Below are positions 18,358 to 26,884 of a stretch of DNA of 64,000 nt, piece after piece (the first letter of the stretch is position 1; every line of letters starts with the position of its first letter). The notes under the pieces were generated by a model. That model ran no database searches. It saw only the letters and a program-made list of their open reading frames with translations, and was not told the DNA's origin. The DNA comes from Nakamurella sp. A5-74 (lineage in GTDB: Bacteria > Actinomycetota > Actinomycetes > Mycobacteriales > Nakamurellaceae). The stretch spans positions 3,348,001 through 3,412,000 of the forward strand of contig NZ_CP159218.1 in assembly GCF_040438885.1 (NCBI RefSeq), in the 5' to 3' direction. A program made the translations under genes and the position numbers.

Positions 18358-20325
18358 GTGACCACATCCGCCGCAGGCGACGACGCAGCAGGCGATCGGA
18401 TCGCCCCGGCCGCGGCTGTCAGATCGACGGGTGATCCGAGTGCTGCCGTCGACACCCTGGAGCATGACGACGGCCGCGTCGGTGAGGGCACCACTGCATC
18501 GAGCCCCTCCGAGACCGGCAGCACTGCGGCGACGCGGTACGAACGCCGGTCGGCGTGGCTGGGCAATCTGCTGTGGGTGGTCCCGCCGCTCGGGCTGACC
18601 CTGATCACCACCGGTTTCTTCCCGGGGTTCTCCCCGGCGAAGTTGTCGTGGATGCTGGGTGCGGGACAGATCGAGTGCCTCAACACCATGGGGTTCGCCG
18701 CGTTCAGGTCGTACTGCACGCAGATCGGCGCACCGGTCGGCTCACCCCTGTTGTCCGGCGCTCCGCAGACCTATCTCGGGCTGCTGCTGAGTTACTTGCC
18801 CCTGATCGATGCCTGGCGCGCCTACCTGATCGTCGGCGTCCTGACCGTCGCCGGCTCGTACCTGGCCGGAGTCGCCGTGCTCAGGCGCTTCGGAGCACCT
18901 ACCTGGCTGGCTTCGCTCGGCACGTTCGTCTACCTGACGTCCTCGACCGTGCTGGCACTGAACGGGTTCGTCTACACCTTTCACGGTTTCGTGATGCTGC
19001 CGGCGGCGACCTGGGCGGTCTTCACCTCGCTCGAGCGGTTCCGTCGGGGCCGGTACGTCTCCGCTGCGCTCATCGCGTTCGCCTGTGCGTGGCTGATGGC
19101 CTTCACCGACGGGTACGCCTTCGTCGCCTCGACGGTGATGATCCTGGGGATCGGGCTCGGATGGCTGCTGGGCGACACCGCTGGACGGAAGAAGCTGGCC
19201 GGTGGCATCGTCTGGGCAGTGGCGCTCGCCACCGGATCACTGGCCTACCTGAGCTACATCCCGCCGGGTGGTGCCCACCCGCAGGCGTCGATGGGCTCCT
19301 TCCGCTACCTCGGGGCGGACCTGCTGACGTTCTTCATCCCGTCGCCCTCCAGCTACTGGGCGTCCGGGATGCCGTGGAACGGCGTTCTGCAGCGCCTCTG
19401 GGGAACGGGTGACAACCAGCTCGGCAACTACCTCGGCTACGTCGCGCTCGGCCTGGCGGTGACGTTGGTCCTGCTGGGCGCGCTGCGTCGGGGGGCACCT
19501 CATCGCGGCCAGCTGTGGTCACTCGTCGGCGTGGGTGTCGTGTGCGCGATCCTTTCGCTCGGACCCAACCTCAAATTCGCCAATTTCGCCGACATCCCCA
19601 TCAAGCCGGGCAACCTCCCGGCCGGCGAGACCCGGTTCACGCTGCCGACCGCGTTCCTCTACGAGCACGTTCCGGGCTTCCAGGACATGCGCGCCACCTA
19701 CCGCAGCTTCACCGTCACGCGCTGGGCGCTGGTGGTGCTCGCCGTGGTGGGCCTGGTGATGGTGCTGCGCACCCGGGCCAGGATGCTCGTCCCGTTCCTT
19801 GCGATCCTCCTCGTGCTCGATTCGGTTCCGAACCTGGCGAAGCAGATCAGCAATCGGCAGCTCAGCCGCGCCCAACTCGAGGTGACCAGGGCCGACTTCG
19901 GCATCCACCTCACCCAGATGATCGGGCCGGGCGACAAGGCCCTGATCCTGCCCAACGCCAACGATTTCCTGGCCAGCGGCTTCGTCCCGTTCACCGGCGG
20001 TAGCTCCTACAACGTGGGGATCGACAAGAACGTCGCCTACAGCATGGCCTCCTGGCCGGCCCCCGTCCGCCTGGCTGCCAGGACTTACGGAACTGCGAAG
20101 TTCGCCGACAACGCGTGTGCACTGCTGCATTCCGATGCCTCGGTGATCGTCCTGTCGTACTTGGACCTGCGGGCTGGAGCTGTCAATGCGGCCGTCACCC
20201 CCGGCCCCGACCCGGCACTGGTCCAGCGCGCCAAGGACGTTGCCCGACTCGACCGATTCGCCACCACCGAGACGCCGTCCGGGATCGCCCTGCGCCTCCG
20301 GCCCGACCAGGACTGCACTGCCTGA
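18358..20325 (+). CDS. GT-C-like multi-pass membrane protein, tandem paralog 2
   Basis: The 655-residue protein is closely similar to the preceding one throughout: FFPGFSPAKLSWMLGAGQIEC, GAPVGSPLLSG, NGFVYTFHGFVMLPAATWA, VPGFQDMRATYRSF and the end segment NACALLHSDASVIVLSYLDL. The same four Cys are kept. Most divergence lies in the soluble N terminus and in the outer loop near residues 510-560. It is probably an extracytoplasmic glycosyltransferase adding sugar from a lipid carrier, but no family member with known activity could be matched by eye. It starts with GTG 80 nt after paralog 1. Confidence 0.7.
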   Translation: MTTSAAGDDAAGDRIAPAAAVRSTGDPSAAVDTLEHDDGRVGEGTTASSPSETGSTAATRYERRSAWLGNLLWVVPPLGLTLITTGFFPGFSPAKLSWMLGAGQIECLNTMGFAAFRSYCTQIGAPVGSPLLSGAPQTYLGLLLSYLPLIDAWRAYLIVGVLTVAGSYLAGVAVLRRFGAPTWLASLGTFVYLTSSTVLALNGFVYTFHGFVMLPAATWAVFTSLERFRRGRYVSAALIAFACAWLMAFTDGYAFVASTVMILGIGLGWLLGDTAGRKKLAGGIVWAVALATGSLAYLSYIPPGGAHPQASMGSFRYLGADLLTFFIPSPSSYWASGMPWNGVLQRLWGTGDNQLGNYLGYVALGLAVTLVLLGALRRGAPHRGQLWSLVGVGVVCAILSLGPNLKFANFADIPIKPGNLPAGETRFTLPTAFLYEHVPGFQDMRATYRSFTVTRWALVVLAVVGLVMVLRTRARMLVPFLAILLVLDSVPNLAKQISNRQLSRAQLEVTRADFGIHLTQMIGPGDKALILPNANDFLASGFVPFTGGSSYNVGIDKNVAYSMASWPAPVRLAARTYGTAKFADNACALLHSDASVIVLSYLDLRAGAVNAAVTPGPDPALVQRAKDVARLDRFATTETPSGIALRLRPDQDCTA

Positions 20326-22286
20326 TGACGAAACCGCCCACGGAACCCGACACCGCGGTCCTGCCGACCGACGAGCGCCGCGAACCCCCCGACGCGGCAT
20401 CGCCCGCACACGACGCCCCGGCGGACACCCAGCTGGCCGACACCCAACCGATCGACCCCCGACCGCCCGGGCCGCCACCCGCTGACCCCCCGACTGCGGG
20501 GCCCCTCCGCGAGCGGTGGCGCAGCTGGATCCCGACCGTCGCCTGGTCGGTGCCGCTGTTCGCCGTGGTGTTGGTCGTCCACGGTCTGATCGCCGGTGCG
20601 CCGTCGGCACTGGTCTGGTCGGCAGGAGCCGGCAACATCGAGTGCATCGCCAAGCTCGGCTGGTCGCAGTTCTTCCAGCGCTGCCACCAGGTCGGAGCTC
20701 CTTTCGGTTCCCCCCTGCTGATCGGGCTCCCGCAGACCTACGTCGGTGCCTGGCTCAGCTATCTCCCCGGCATCGACGCCTGGCGGGCCTACAAGATCGT
20801 CACGGCGCTGTGCTGTGCAGCGGGATTCGCCGGTACGGTCGCCCTGTTCCGCCGCTGGAGCGTGCCGGTGTGGCTGGCGGCGATCGGCGCAGCGCTCTAC
20901 CTGACCTCGCCGACCCTGATCGGCCTGGCTCCCTTCACCTTCACCTTCCACGGCTATGCGCAGCTGCCGCTCTACCTGTGGCTGCTGTTGCTTTCACTGG
21001 ACGGATTTGCCGCCGGACGCCGGCTGGTCCCTGCCGTTCTCGCCGTTGCCACCTGCCTGCTGGCGGTGTGGACCGATGGCTACTCGTTCATCGGAACGAT
21101 GGTCGTGATCGTGGTCGTCGGGCTCGGCTGGTTGCTGTCCCGGCAGCTGCCGTGGCGGATCCGGCTGATCGGGTCGGCGACGTGGGCGGCGGCGCTGCTC
21201 GGGTCCGTCGGCCTCTACCTCGTGTACGTCCCCAGTGGCGGCATCGATCTGCGCGTCGGCATCAGTGCGTTCCGCTATCTGGGCCTCGACGGGCTCACGC
21301 TCCTCCTGCCCGGGCCATCGATCTGGTACTCGTCCAGGGCGCCGTGGCGCTCCACCCTGCTCAACCTCTGGGGTGACGGGTCCAACCAGACCACCAACTT
21401 CCTCGGGCTGTTCGCCGTCGCCCTGGTGGCGGTGGCGGTAGCGTTCGGCCTGCTCCGGCCCCGCACCGCGGCCGGCCGTGAGCGCCTCACCCTGGCGCTG
21501 GCAGGCCTGGCCTGCCTGGTGCTCGCCTTCGGTCCTGCGCTCAAGTTCGCGAACACCAAGATTCCGATCACGCCGAGCTACGACGTCCCGCTCTCCGAGA
21601 CCCGGATGTGGTTGCCGACGGCGCTGCTGTACGAGCACGTACCCGGCTTCACCGAGATCCGCGCGACCTACCGCATCTTCGCAGTGACCCGGTTCGCCCT
21701 CATCGCGCTGGCGATCGTCGGCCTCGCCGCGGTGTGGCGGAGCAGGGCTCGATGGTTCGCACCCGCGCTGGCTCTGCTGCTGGCGCTGGAGGGGTCGGTC
21801 AACCCGATCAAGCAGATCCGGAGCAATGAAGCCTCCTACGCCCTCGTCGGTTCGCTGCGGTCGGGCGTGCTGGCCGACCTGCAGACCTTGATCCGACCGA
21901 CCGAGACGGTGCTGCTGCTGCCCGGATCGAACGATTTCCTGGCAACGGCCCTCATCCCCTTCACGGGTGCGAGCTCCTTCAACATCGGAGTGGACAAGAA
22001 CTTCGCTCTTGCCCAAGCTGCCTGGCCACCGGCTGTCAAGCAGGTGATCACCGACTACCAACGCGGCAACATCGCCACCTCGGGATGTGCGCTGCTGCAC
22101 AGCGGCACAGCAGACGTGATCGTCCTGGAGTTCGTACCGATGGGCGCCGGAGTCCGTACGGCGACCCCAGACGTCGCGCTGCAGGCCAAGGCGGAGCGCA
22201 TCGCCGCTGCCGGTGAAGCTGCGGGGACCTTCACCGTCCTGCGTACCGGGACGGCGCTCTCGCTCAAGGCAGGTCCGTCCTGCTAG
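20325..22286 (+). CDS. GT-C-like multi-pass membrane protein, tandem paralog 3
   Basis: The 653-residue protein is the most diverged of the three. It keeps the outer-loop motif NIECIAKLGWSQFFQRCHQ, GAPFGSPLLIGLPQTYVG, FTFTFHGYAQLP, VPGFTEIRATYRIF, DFLATALIPFTGASSFNIGVDKN and the late GCALLHSG Cys. Its N terminus is Pro/Asp-rich and about 60 residues long. The ATG overlaps the stop of paralog 2 (TGATG at 20323-20327), giving translational coupling. Conservation of the loop Cys and of the late soluble part suggests a shared catalytic or binding site on the outer face (inference). Confidence 0.7.
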   Translation: MTKPPTEPDTAVLPTDERREPPDAASPAHDAPADTQLADTQPIDPRPPGPPPADPPTAGPLRERWRSWIPTVAWSVPLFAVVLVVHGLIAGAPSALVWSAGAGNIECIAKLGWSQFFQRCHQVGAPFGSPLLIGLPQTYVGAWLSYLPGIDAWRAYKIVTALCCAAGFAGTVALFRRWSVPVWLAAIGAALYLTSPTLIGLAPFTFTFHGYAQLPLYLWLLLLSLDGFAAGRRLVPAVLAVATCLLAVWTDGYSFIGTMVVIVVVGLGWLLSRQLPWRIRLIGSATWAAALLGSVGLYLVYVPSGGIDLRVGISAFRYLGLDGLTLLLPGPSIWYSSRAPWRSTLLNLWGDGSNQTTNFLGLFAVALVAVAVAFGLLRPRTAAGRERLTLALAGLACLVLAFGPALKFANTKIPITPSYDVPLSETRMWLPTALLYEHVPGFTEIRATYRIFAVTRFALIALAIVGLAAVWRSRARWFAPALALLLALEGSVNPIKQIRSNEASYALVGSLRSGVLADLQTLIRPTETVLLLPGSNDFLATALIPFTGASSFNIGVDKNFALAQAAWPPAVKQVITDYQRGNIATSGCALLHSGTADVIVLEFVPMGAGVRTATPDVALQAKAERIAAAGEAAGTFTVLRTGTALSLKAGPSC

Positions 22287-22392
22287 CCCCCACCGGCCGG
22301 CCCGCCCGCGCACATCCTGCGTGATAACGTCCCCCGGGCCGATAGCCGAACACCACCGGACATCGCCCCTGACCCCCCGACGGAGAGACTGC

Positions 22393-23328
22393 ATGTCCGA
22401 GCGCAGCACCCGGGTCACCGTCCGACGCCCCACCTTCGCCGCAGCCGACGCGCCCTCCGGGCGGCGGGTGTTCAGCGCCCGGGGTTTCGAGCGCCTGCTG
22501 AAGGCCAGGATGGCCGCGTCCACGATCTCGGTGGTCGAGACCTGGACGCCGGTGGCCCCGGTCGTCGGTCGCCTCGACCGCGCTCCCGATCTGGCCGATG
22601 TCTGGGTGTACGGGCTCTACCGCACGATCCTGCACCGACTCCCGGACGACGGTGGCAACCGCGCCTTCACCGCGATGATCCGCGGTGGCGGCACTCCCGA
22701 CCTGCTGATCCAGGCCTTGCTGGGCTCCCAGGAGGCAGCCACCACCGGCGCCAGCGCCCCCGAGGACCTCGACGTCGCGTTCGTCACCGGCGTCTACCTG
22801 ACCGCACTCGGTCGTGCCCCGGACGAGGACGGTCTGGAGGCGCACCGCACCGCGCTGGCCGCTGGGGCTGTCACCCACGAGAGCATGCTGGCCTCGATGC
22901 TCGCGTCCGAGGAGGCCAAGAGCCAGCTGCGCTTCCCGCCGACCCCTTCGGTACAGCTCTCCGCTGACGAAGCGGCCGCCACCCTCGCGGCGTCCGACGC
23001 CGGTCGGCCCCGCGTCAAACGGCTCGTCGGTCAACTGGTGAAACGGCACAAGGGTCCGCGGACCGTTGCCCGCGAGTTCCTCTCGGGGACCACCGCCGCC
23101 CGCGCCACCGGACGCACCCAGTCCCGGGTGGAGACGCTGATCAGCGAGGTGGAGGCGGGCAGGGAGTGGCAGTGGAAGGTGGATCGTCACCAGATGTCCC
23201 ACCTGGACACCCTCACCTACGCACTCAATTCCGTGTCCGCCCGCCTGGACAGGATCGAGCGGGACCTCGCGATCCTGCTCAAACAGTCCGCCCCCCAGGA
23301 CCTGAGCAAGGTCGCGGGCAAGGAGTGA
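22393..23328 (+). CDS. DUF4214 domain protein with C-terminal coiled coil
   Basis: The 311-residue protein has two copies of a DUF4214-like unit: VYGLYRTILHRLPDDGGNRAF near residue 75 and TGVYLTALGRAPDEDGLEAH near residue 135. A basic linker (KRLVGQLVKRHKG) and a helical C terminus (residues about 235-300) with heptad-like spacing follow. DUF4214 occurs in surface-layer, adhesion and glycosylation-linked proteins; its role is not established. No signal peptide is seen, so it is likely cytosolic. Placed between the membrane paralogs and three glycosyltransferases, it may act as a scaffold or partner (inference). The GGAGAG site upstream fits the ATG at 22393. Confidence 0.7.
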   Translation: MSERSTRVTVRRPTFAAADAPSGRRVFSARGFERLLKARMAASTISVVETWTPVAPVVGRLDRAPDLADVWVYGLYRTILHRLPDDGGNRAFTAMIRGGGTPDLLIQALLGSQEAATTGASAPEDLDVAFVTGVYLTALGRAPDEDGLEAHRTALAAGAVTHESMLASMLASEEAKSQLRFPPTPSVQLSADEAAATLAASDAGRPRVKRLVGQLVKRHKGPRTVAREFLSGTTAARATGRTQSRVETLISEVEAGREWQWKVDRHQMSHLDTLTYALNSVSARLDRIERDLAILLKQSAPQDLSKVAGKE

Positions 23329-23407
23329 CGTCAGTCAGCGGGTCCCCAGGTTCGACAACACGCTCACCGCGCCACCGGCAGACGCATCAGGACGAGGATT
23401 GCAGACG

Positions 23408-24442
23408 ATGAAGGTCATCATCGCCACCACGATCACACCCTTCTCCTACGGCGGGGCGACATTGCTCGTCGACTGGTTGGAGGAAGCGCTGGTCAACCGG
23501 GGGCACCAGGTCGAGATGTACAAGATCCCGCTCTGGGGTTCACCGACCGACCTGCCGCAGCAGATCCTGGGTCTGCGCAACTGGGACTTCACCGGCCACG
23601 GTGACCGGTTGATCACGGTCCGTACCCCGAGCTACCTGATCCGGCACCACTCCAAGGTCGCCTGGTTCCTGCACCACCACCGGCTCTCCTACGACCTGTG
23701 GGAGACCTACCCGGACGTACCGGACGACGGCTCCGGGGCCGAGTTCCGCCGGCTGAACTTCGCCTCCGACGACGTCGCCCTGCGGGAGTGCGAACGATTG
23801 TTCACCAACTCGCAGACCATTTCCAACCGGCTGACCCGCTACAACCGGTTGGACTCCGAGGTGCTGTACCCGCCGCTCGGAGAAGGCGTCACGCACAGCA
23901 CGGGCCCCTTCGGCGATCACCTGCTGTACGTGTCCAGGGTGGTCCCGCACAAGCGACAGCTGCTCGCCGTACAGGCGATGCAACACACCAGGACCGACGT
24001 CCGGCTCACCATCGCCGGCGGCAGTGGGCACGACGCCTACGCGGACTCCATCAAGGAGGCCATCGTCGCACTGTCGTTGCAGGACAAGGTGACCTACCTC
24101 GACCGAGTGGTCTCGGACACGGAGAAGGACGAGCTGCAGGCCGGTGCACTGGGCGTGATCTACATCCCGCTGGACGAGGACAGCTACGGCTTCGTCGGGC
24201 TGGAGGCGGTCGCCGCTCGGAAGCCGCTGGTGACGGTCACCGATGCCGGCGGGTCGCTGGAGCTGGTCAAGGACGGGGTCAACGGGCTGGTCGCCGACCC
24301 GACTCCCGAATCGCTCGCCGCTGCCTTCGACCGGCTGTACACCGACAAGCAGGAAGCCGTTCGGATGGGCGCCGCCCAGCAGGAACAGGTCGAACGGATG
24401 AACATCTCCTGGGATCACATCGTGGAGAGGCTGCTCGGATGA
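23408..24442 (+). CDS. GT4 family glycosyltransferase
   Basis: The 344-residue protein is a compact GT4 enzyme: ITPFSYGGATLLVDWLEEAL at the N terminus (donor/acceptor lobe), LLYVSRVVPHKRQLLAVQAM at the domain junction and DEDSYGFVGLEAVAARKPLV for the nucleotide-sugar phosphate site. It starts at ATG 23408 behind a GAGG site. It overlaps the next gene by ATGA, and the two proteins share motifs such as FTNSQTISNRLTRYN versus FTNSAVTRKRLKTHN, so they are paralogs. Cytosolic face of the membrane, adding one sugar; specificity unknown. Confidence 0.83.
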   Translation: MKVIIATTITPFSYGGATLLVDWLEEALVNRGHQVEMYKIPLWGSPTDLPQQILGLRNWDFTGHGDRLITVRTPSYLIRHHSKVAWFLHHHRLSYDLWETYPDVPDDGSGAEFRRLNFASDDVALRECERLFTNSQTISNRLTRYNRLDSEVLYPPLGEGVTHSTGPFGDHLLYVSRVVPHKRQLLAVQAMQHTRTDVRLTIAGGSGHDAYADSIKEAIVALSLQDKVTYLDRVVSDTEKDELQAGALGVIYIPLDEDSYGFVGLEAVAARKPLVTVTDAGGSLELVKDGVNGLVADPTPESLAAAFDRLYTDKQEAVRMGAAQQEQVERMNISWDHIVERLLG

Positions 24443-25476
24443 AGATCGTCGTTCTGAACACCTCTGTGCCGTTCCTGCGGGGAGGGGCCGAGCACCTGGC
24501 CGACACTCTGGTGGCAGAGCTTCGCAAGCGCGGCCACGCCACCGAGCACGTCAAGGTGCCGCTGCGCTGGCATTCTCCGCTGGCGATCTCGCAGTCGATG
24601 TTCGCCGCGGCCACCCTCCTGATGCCGGAGGTGGAGTTGGTGATCCCGCTGAAGTTTCCGGCTTACCTGGTCCCGCACCAGAACAAGGTGCCATGGCTGC
24701 TGCACCAGTTCCGCCAGGTGTACGAGCTGTGGGGCACCCCGTACCAGGACGTGCCGAACACACCGGAGGGCGAAGCACTGCGGCAGTCGATCCACGCCGC
24801 GGACGACCACGCCTTCCGGCAGGCCCGCCAGATCTTCACCAACTCCGCTGTCACCCGCAAGCGACTCAAGACCCACAACGGCTTCGACTCCGAGGTGCTG
24901 CACGCCCCGTTGGGCGACCCGGAGAGCTTCCGCTCGGGCGAGCACGGCGATTATCTGCTGGCGATCGGCCGGGTGTCCGGCGGCAAACGACAGGCGCTGC
25001 TGGCCGAGGCGATGGCCCACAGCCGCTCGTCGCTGCGGCTGGTGATCGCCGGCTCACCCGAGACCCCGGGCGAGCTGACCAAGATCCAGGACGTGATCGC
25101 GAAGCACGAGCTGCAGGACCGGATCACGCTGATCCCTCGGTTCATCTCGGACGAGGAGAAGATCGACCTGATCTCGGGTGCCCGCGCCGTGGCCTATCTG
25201 CCGGTCGACGAGGACTCCTACGGCTACGTGACCGCCGAGGCGATGCTGGCGCAGCGGCCGGTGCTGTCCACCGACGACGCCGGCGGCGTGCTCGAACTCG
25301 TCCGGGACGGCATCAGCGGGTATGTCGCCGAGCCGACCGCCGAGAGCCTCGCCGAGAAGATCGACCTGCTCGCCGCCTCCGCCGACGACGCCCGTCGTCT
25401 CGGCCGGGAGGGCAAACGGCTGGTGGAGAAGATGAACCTGTCCTGGGACAACGTGATCGAGAGGTTGACCTCATGA
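24439..25476 (+). CDS. GT4 family glycosyltransferase, paralog of the preceding gene
   Basis: The 345-residue product has SVPFLRGGAEHLADTLVAEL at the start, LLAIGRVSGGKRQALLAEAM in the middle and DEDSYGYVTAEAMLAQRPVL at the donor site. It begins inside the stop of its neighbour (ATGA at 24439) and ends inside the start of the next gene, so three glycosyltransferases form one tightly coupled block. The similarity to the gene before it runs the full length, indicating duplication. Donor sugar not predictable. Confidence 0.83.
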   Translation: MKIVVLNTSVPFLRGGAEHLADTLVAELRKRGHATEHVKVPLRWHSPLAISQSMFAAATLLMPEVELVIPLKFPAYLVPHQNKVPWLLHQFRQVYELWGTPYQDVPNTPEGEALRQSIHAADDHAFRQARQIFTNSAVTRKRLKTHNGFDSEVLHAPLGDPESFRSGEHGDYLLAIGRVSGGKRQALLAEAMAHSRSSLRLVIAGSPETPGELTKIQDVIAKHELQDRITLIPRFISDEEKIDLISGARAVAYLPVDEDSYGYVTAEAMLAQRPVLSTDDAGGVLELVRDGISGYVAEPTAESLAEKIDLLAASADDARRLGREGKRLVEKMNLSWDNVIERLTS

Positions 25477-26825
25477 CATCGGTGGCCTGGTGCACCCCGT
25501 TCAGCCGGCCCAGCGCGATCGGGCAGTTCAGTGCCCAGGTGGTCACGTCGATGCGCGAAACCCTCGGCTGGGACGTCGACATCTTCCACCCGGAGGGCGC
25601 CGGTGGGCGCAGCGTCCCGGACAACGGGTTCGTGCTGGGTGCGGATGCCGAACAGCAACTCGGTGAGTACGACCATGTCGTCTACAACATCGGCGACAAC
25701 CCCGCCAACCACTCCGCGCAGATGCGACTCCTACGCACCGTGCCGGGCCTCGTCGTACTGCACGACGTGTCGCTCATCCACCTGCTGCTACCCGATCTGG
25801 TGCACGGACCGGAGGACGCCGCCCGCACGGAGTTCGTCCGCTGGTACGGCCCGGAGGCCGCAGTCGCCTCCGCCGCGCTCCGCGCCGACGAGCTGAAGTT
25901 CGTCGGCGATCCGGAGAACATCCGTCGCTACCCGATGATCGAGCCGGTGCTCGAGAACGCGCCCGCGGTGGTGACCCACTCCGAGTGGGCCGCCGCCCGG
26001 GTCCGTGAGGGCTACGCGGGCGATGTCTGGGTGCTGCCGCTGCCGCGCGAGCCGCTGGCGAATCCGCAGCCGTCCGAGCTGCCGGGGATCGACGACCGGA
26101 CCATCATCCTGCAGGCCGGAGTGCCCAACCGGAACAAGCACATCGAGAAGATCATCGAGGCCTTCGACGACGCGGGCATCGCCGATCGGGCCCAGCTGGT
26201 GATCTGCGGTTACGGCACCGACGAGGCGTTCGAGGCCCTCAGCGAGCTCGTGGCCGACCGCTCGCTGCAGGACTCGGTGCACCTGCTCGGCAGGGTCGAA
26301 GACGACGTGATGGACGAACTGCGCCGGCGTGCGCTGATCTCGACGGTGCTGCGCTTCCCGTTCGGCGAGGCGGCCAGCGCAGCCCTGCTGGACGCCATGT
26401 CCTACGGCCACGCGGTGCTCACCGTCGACGGCGGTCACTACGCCGAGGTCCCGGACGACACCGTGCAGCGGATCTCCGTCCCGCCGGTCGCCGATGACAT
26501 CGCCAGTGTCCTGCGCAGTTGGGTCGACGATCCGGCAGCCGCCCGTGAGTTCGGCGTCCGCGCGGCGCGGTTCGTTGCGACGGAGCACACTGCCGAGACC
26601 TACAGCCGGGGGATCGCGGAGGTGCTCCCCCAGGTCGGAAGCTTCCAGCGGCGGCGCGACCTGGTGGACATGCTCAGCCGCACGCTGTACTCGCTGGGCT
26701 TCGGTCCGCAGGACGAGATCACCATGTCGATCGCCCAGGACGCCGCCGAACTGTTCTCCGGCGAGCCAGTGGTGGCCGAGGAGATCTATTCACCCGGTCG
26801 CTCGAGTGGCGCGACCAGGCACTGA
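25473..26825 (+). CDS. Glycosyltransferase (GT4-like), third of the coupled block
   Basis: The 450-residue protein has an N-terminal lobe beginning SVAWCTPFSRPSAIGQFSAQ, a C-terminal Rossmann lobe with ILQAGVPNRNKHIEKIIEAF and VICGYGTDEAF, and a diverged donor site (FPFGEAASAALLDAMSYGHAVL). The acidic residue usually found in the EGFG-type motif is replaced by a GEAASA context, common in some actinobacterial relatives. It has an extra 60-residue helical C terminus. It starts in an ATGA overlap with the gene before it. The acceptor is probably the same lipid-linked chain. Confidence 0.75.
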   Translation: MTSVAWCTPFSRPSAIGQFSAQVVTSMRETLGWDVDIFHPEGAGGRSVPDNGFVLGADAEQQLGEYDHVVYNIGDNPANHSAQMRLLRTVPGLVVLHDVSLIHLLLPDLVHGPEDAARTEFVRWYGPEAAVASAALRADELKFVGDPENIRRYPMIEPVLENAPAVVTHSEWAAARVREGYAGDVWVLPLPREPLANPQPSELPGIDDRTIILQAGVPNRNKHIEKIIEAFDDAGIADRAQLVICGYGTDEAFEALSELVADRSLQDSVHLLGRVEDDVMDELRRRALISTVLRFPFGEAASAALLDAMSYGHAVLTVDGGHYAEVPDDTVQRISVPPVADDIASVLRSWVDDPAAAREFGVRAARFVATEHTAETYSRGIAEVLPQVGSFQRRRDLVDMLSRTLYSLGFGPQDEITMSIAQDAAELFSGEPVVAEEIYSPGRSSGATRH

Positions 26826-26884
26826 CAGCAACGCACGTCCGGGGGGCGGCTCGAGAGACAGAACACCAGTAAATCAGGGGGACG

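Noticed and set aside
16460-18367. 635-codon open frame antisense to membrane paralog 1
   Set aside because: Low-complexity Arg/Gly/Glu-rich translation without domains; the sense frame is conserved in two paralogs.
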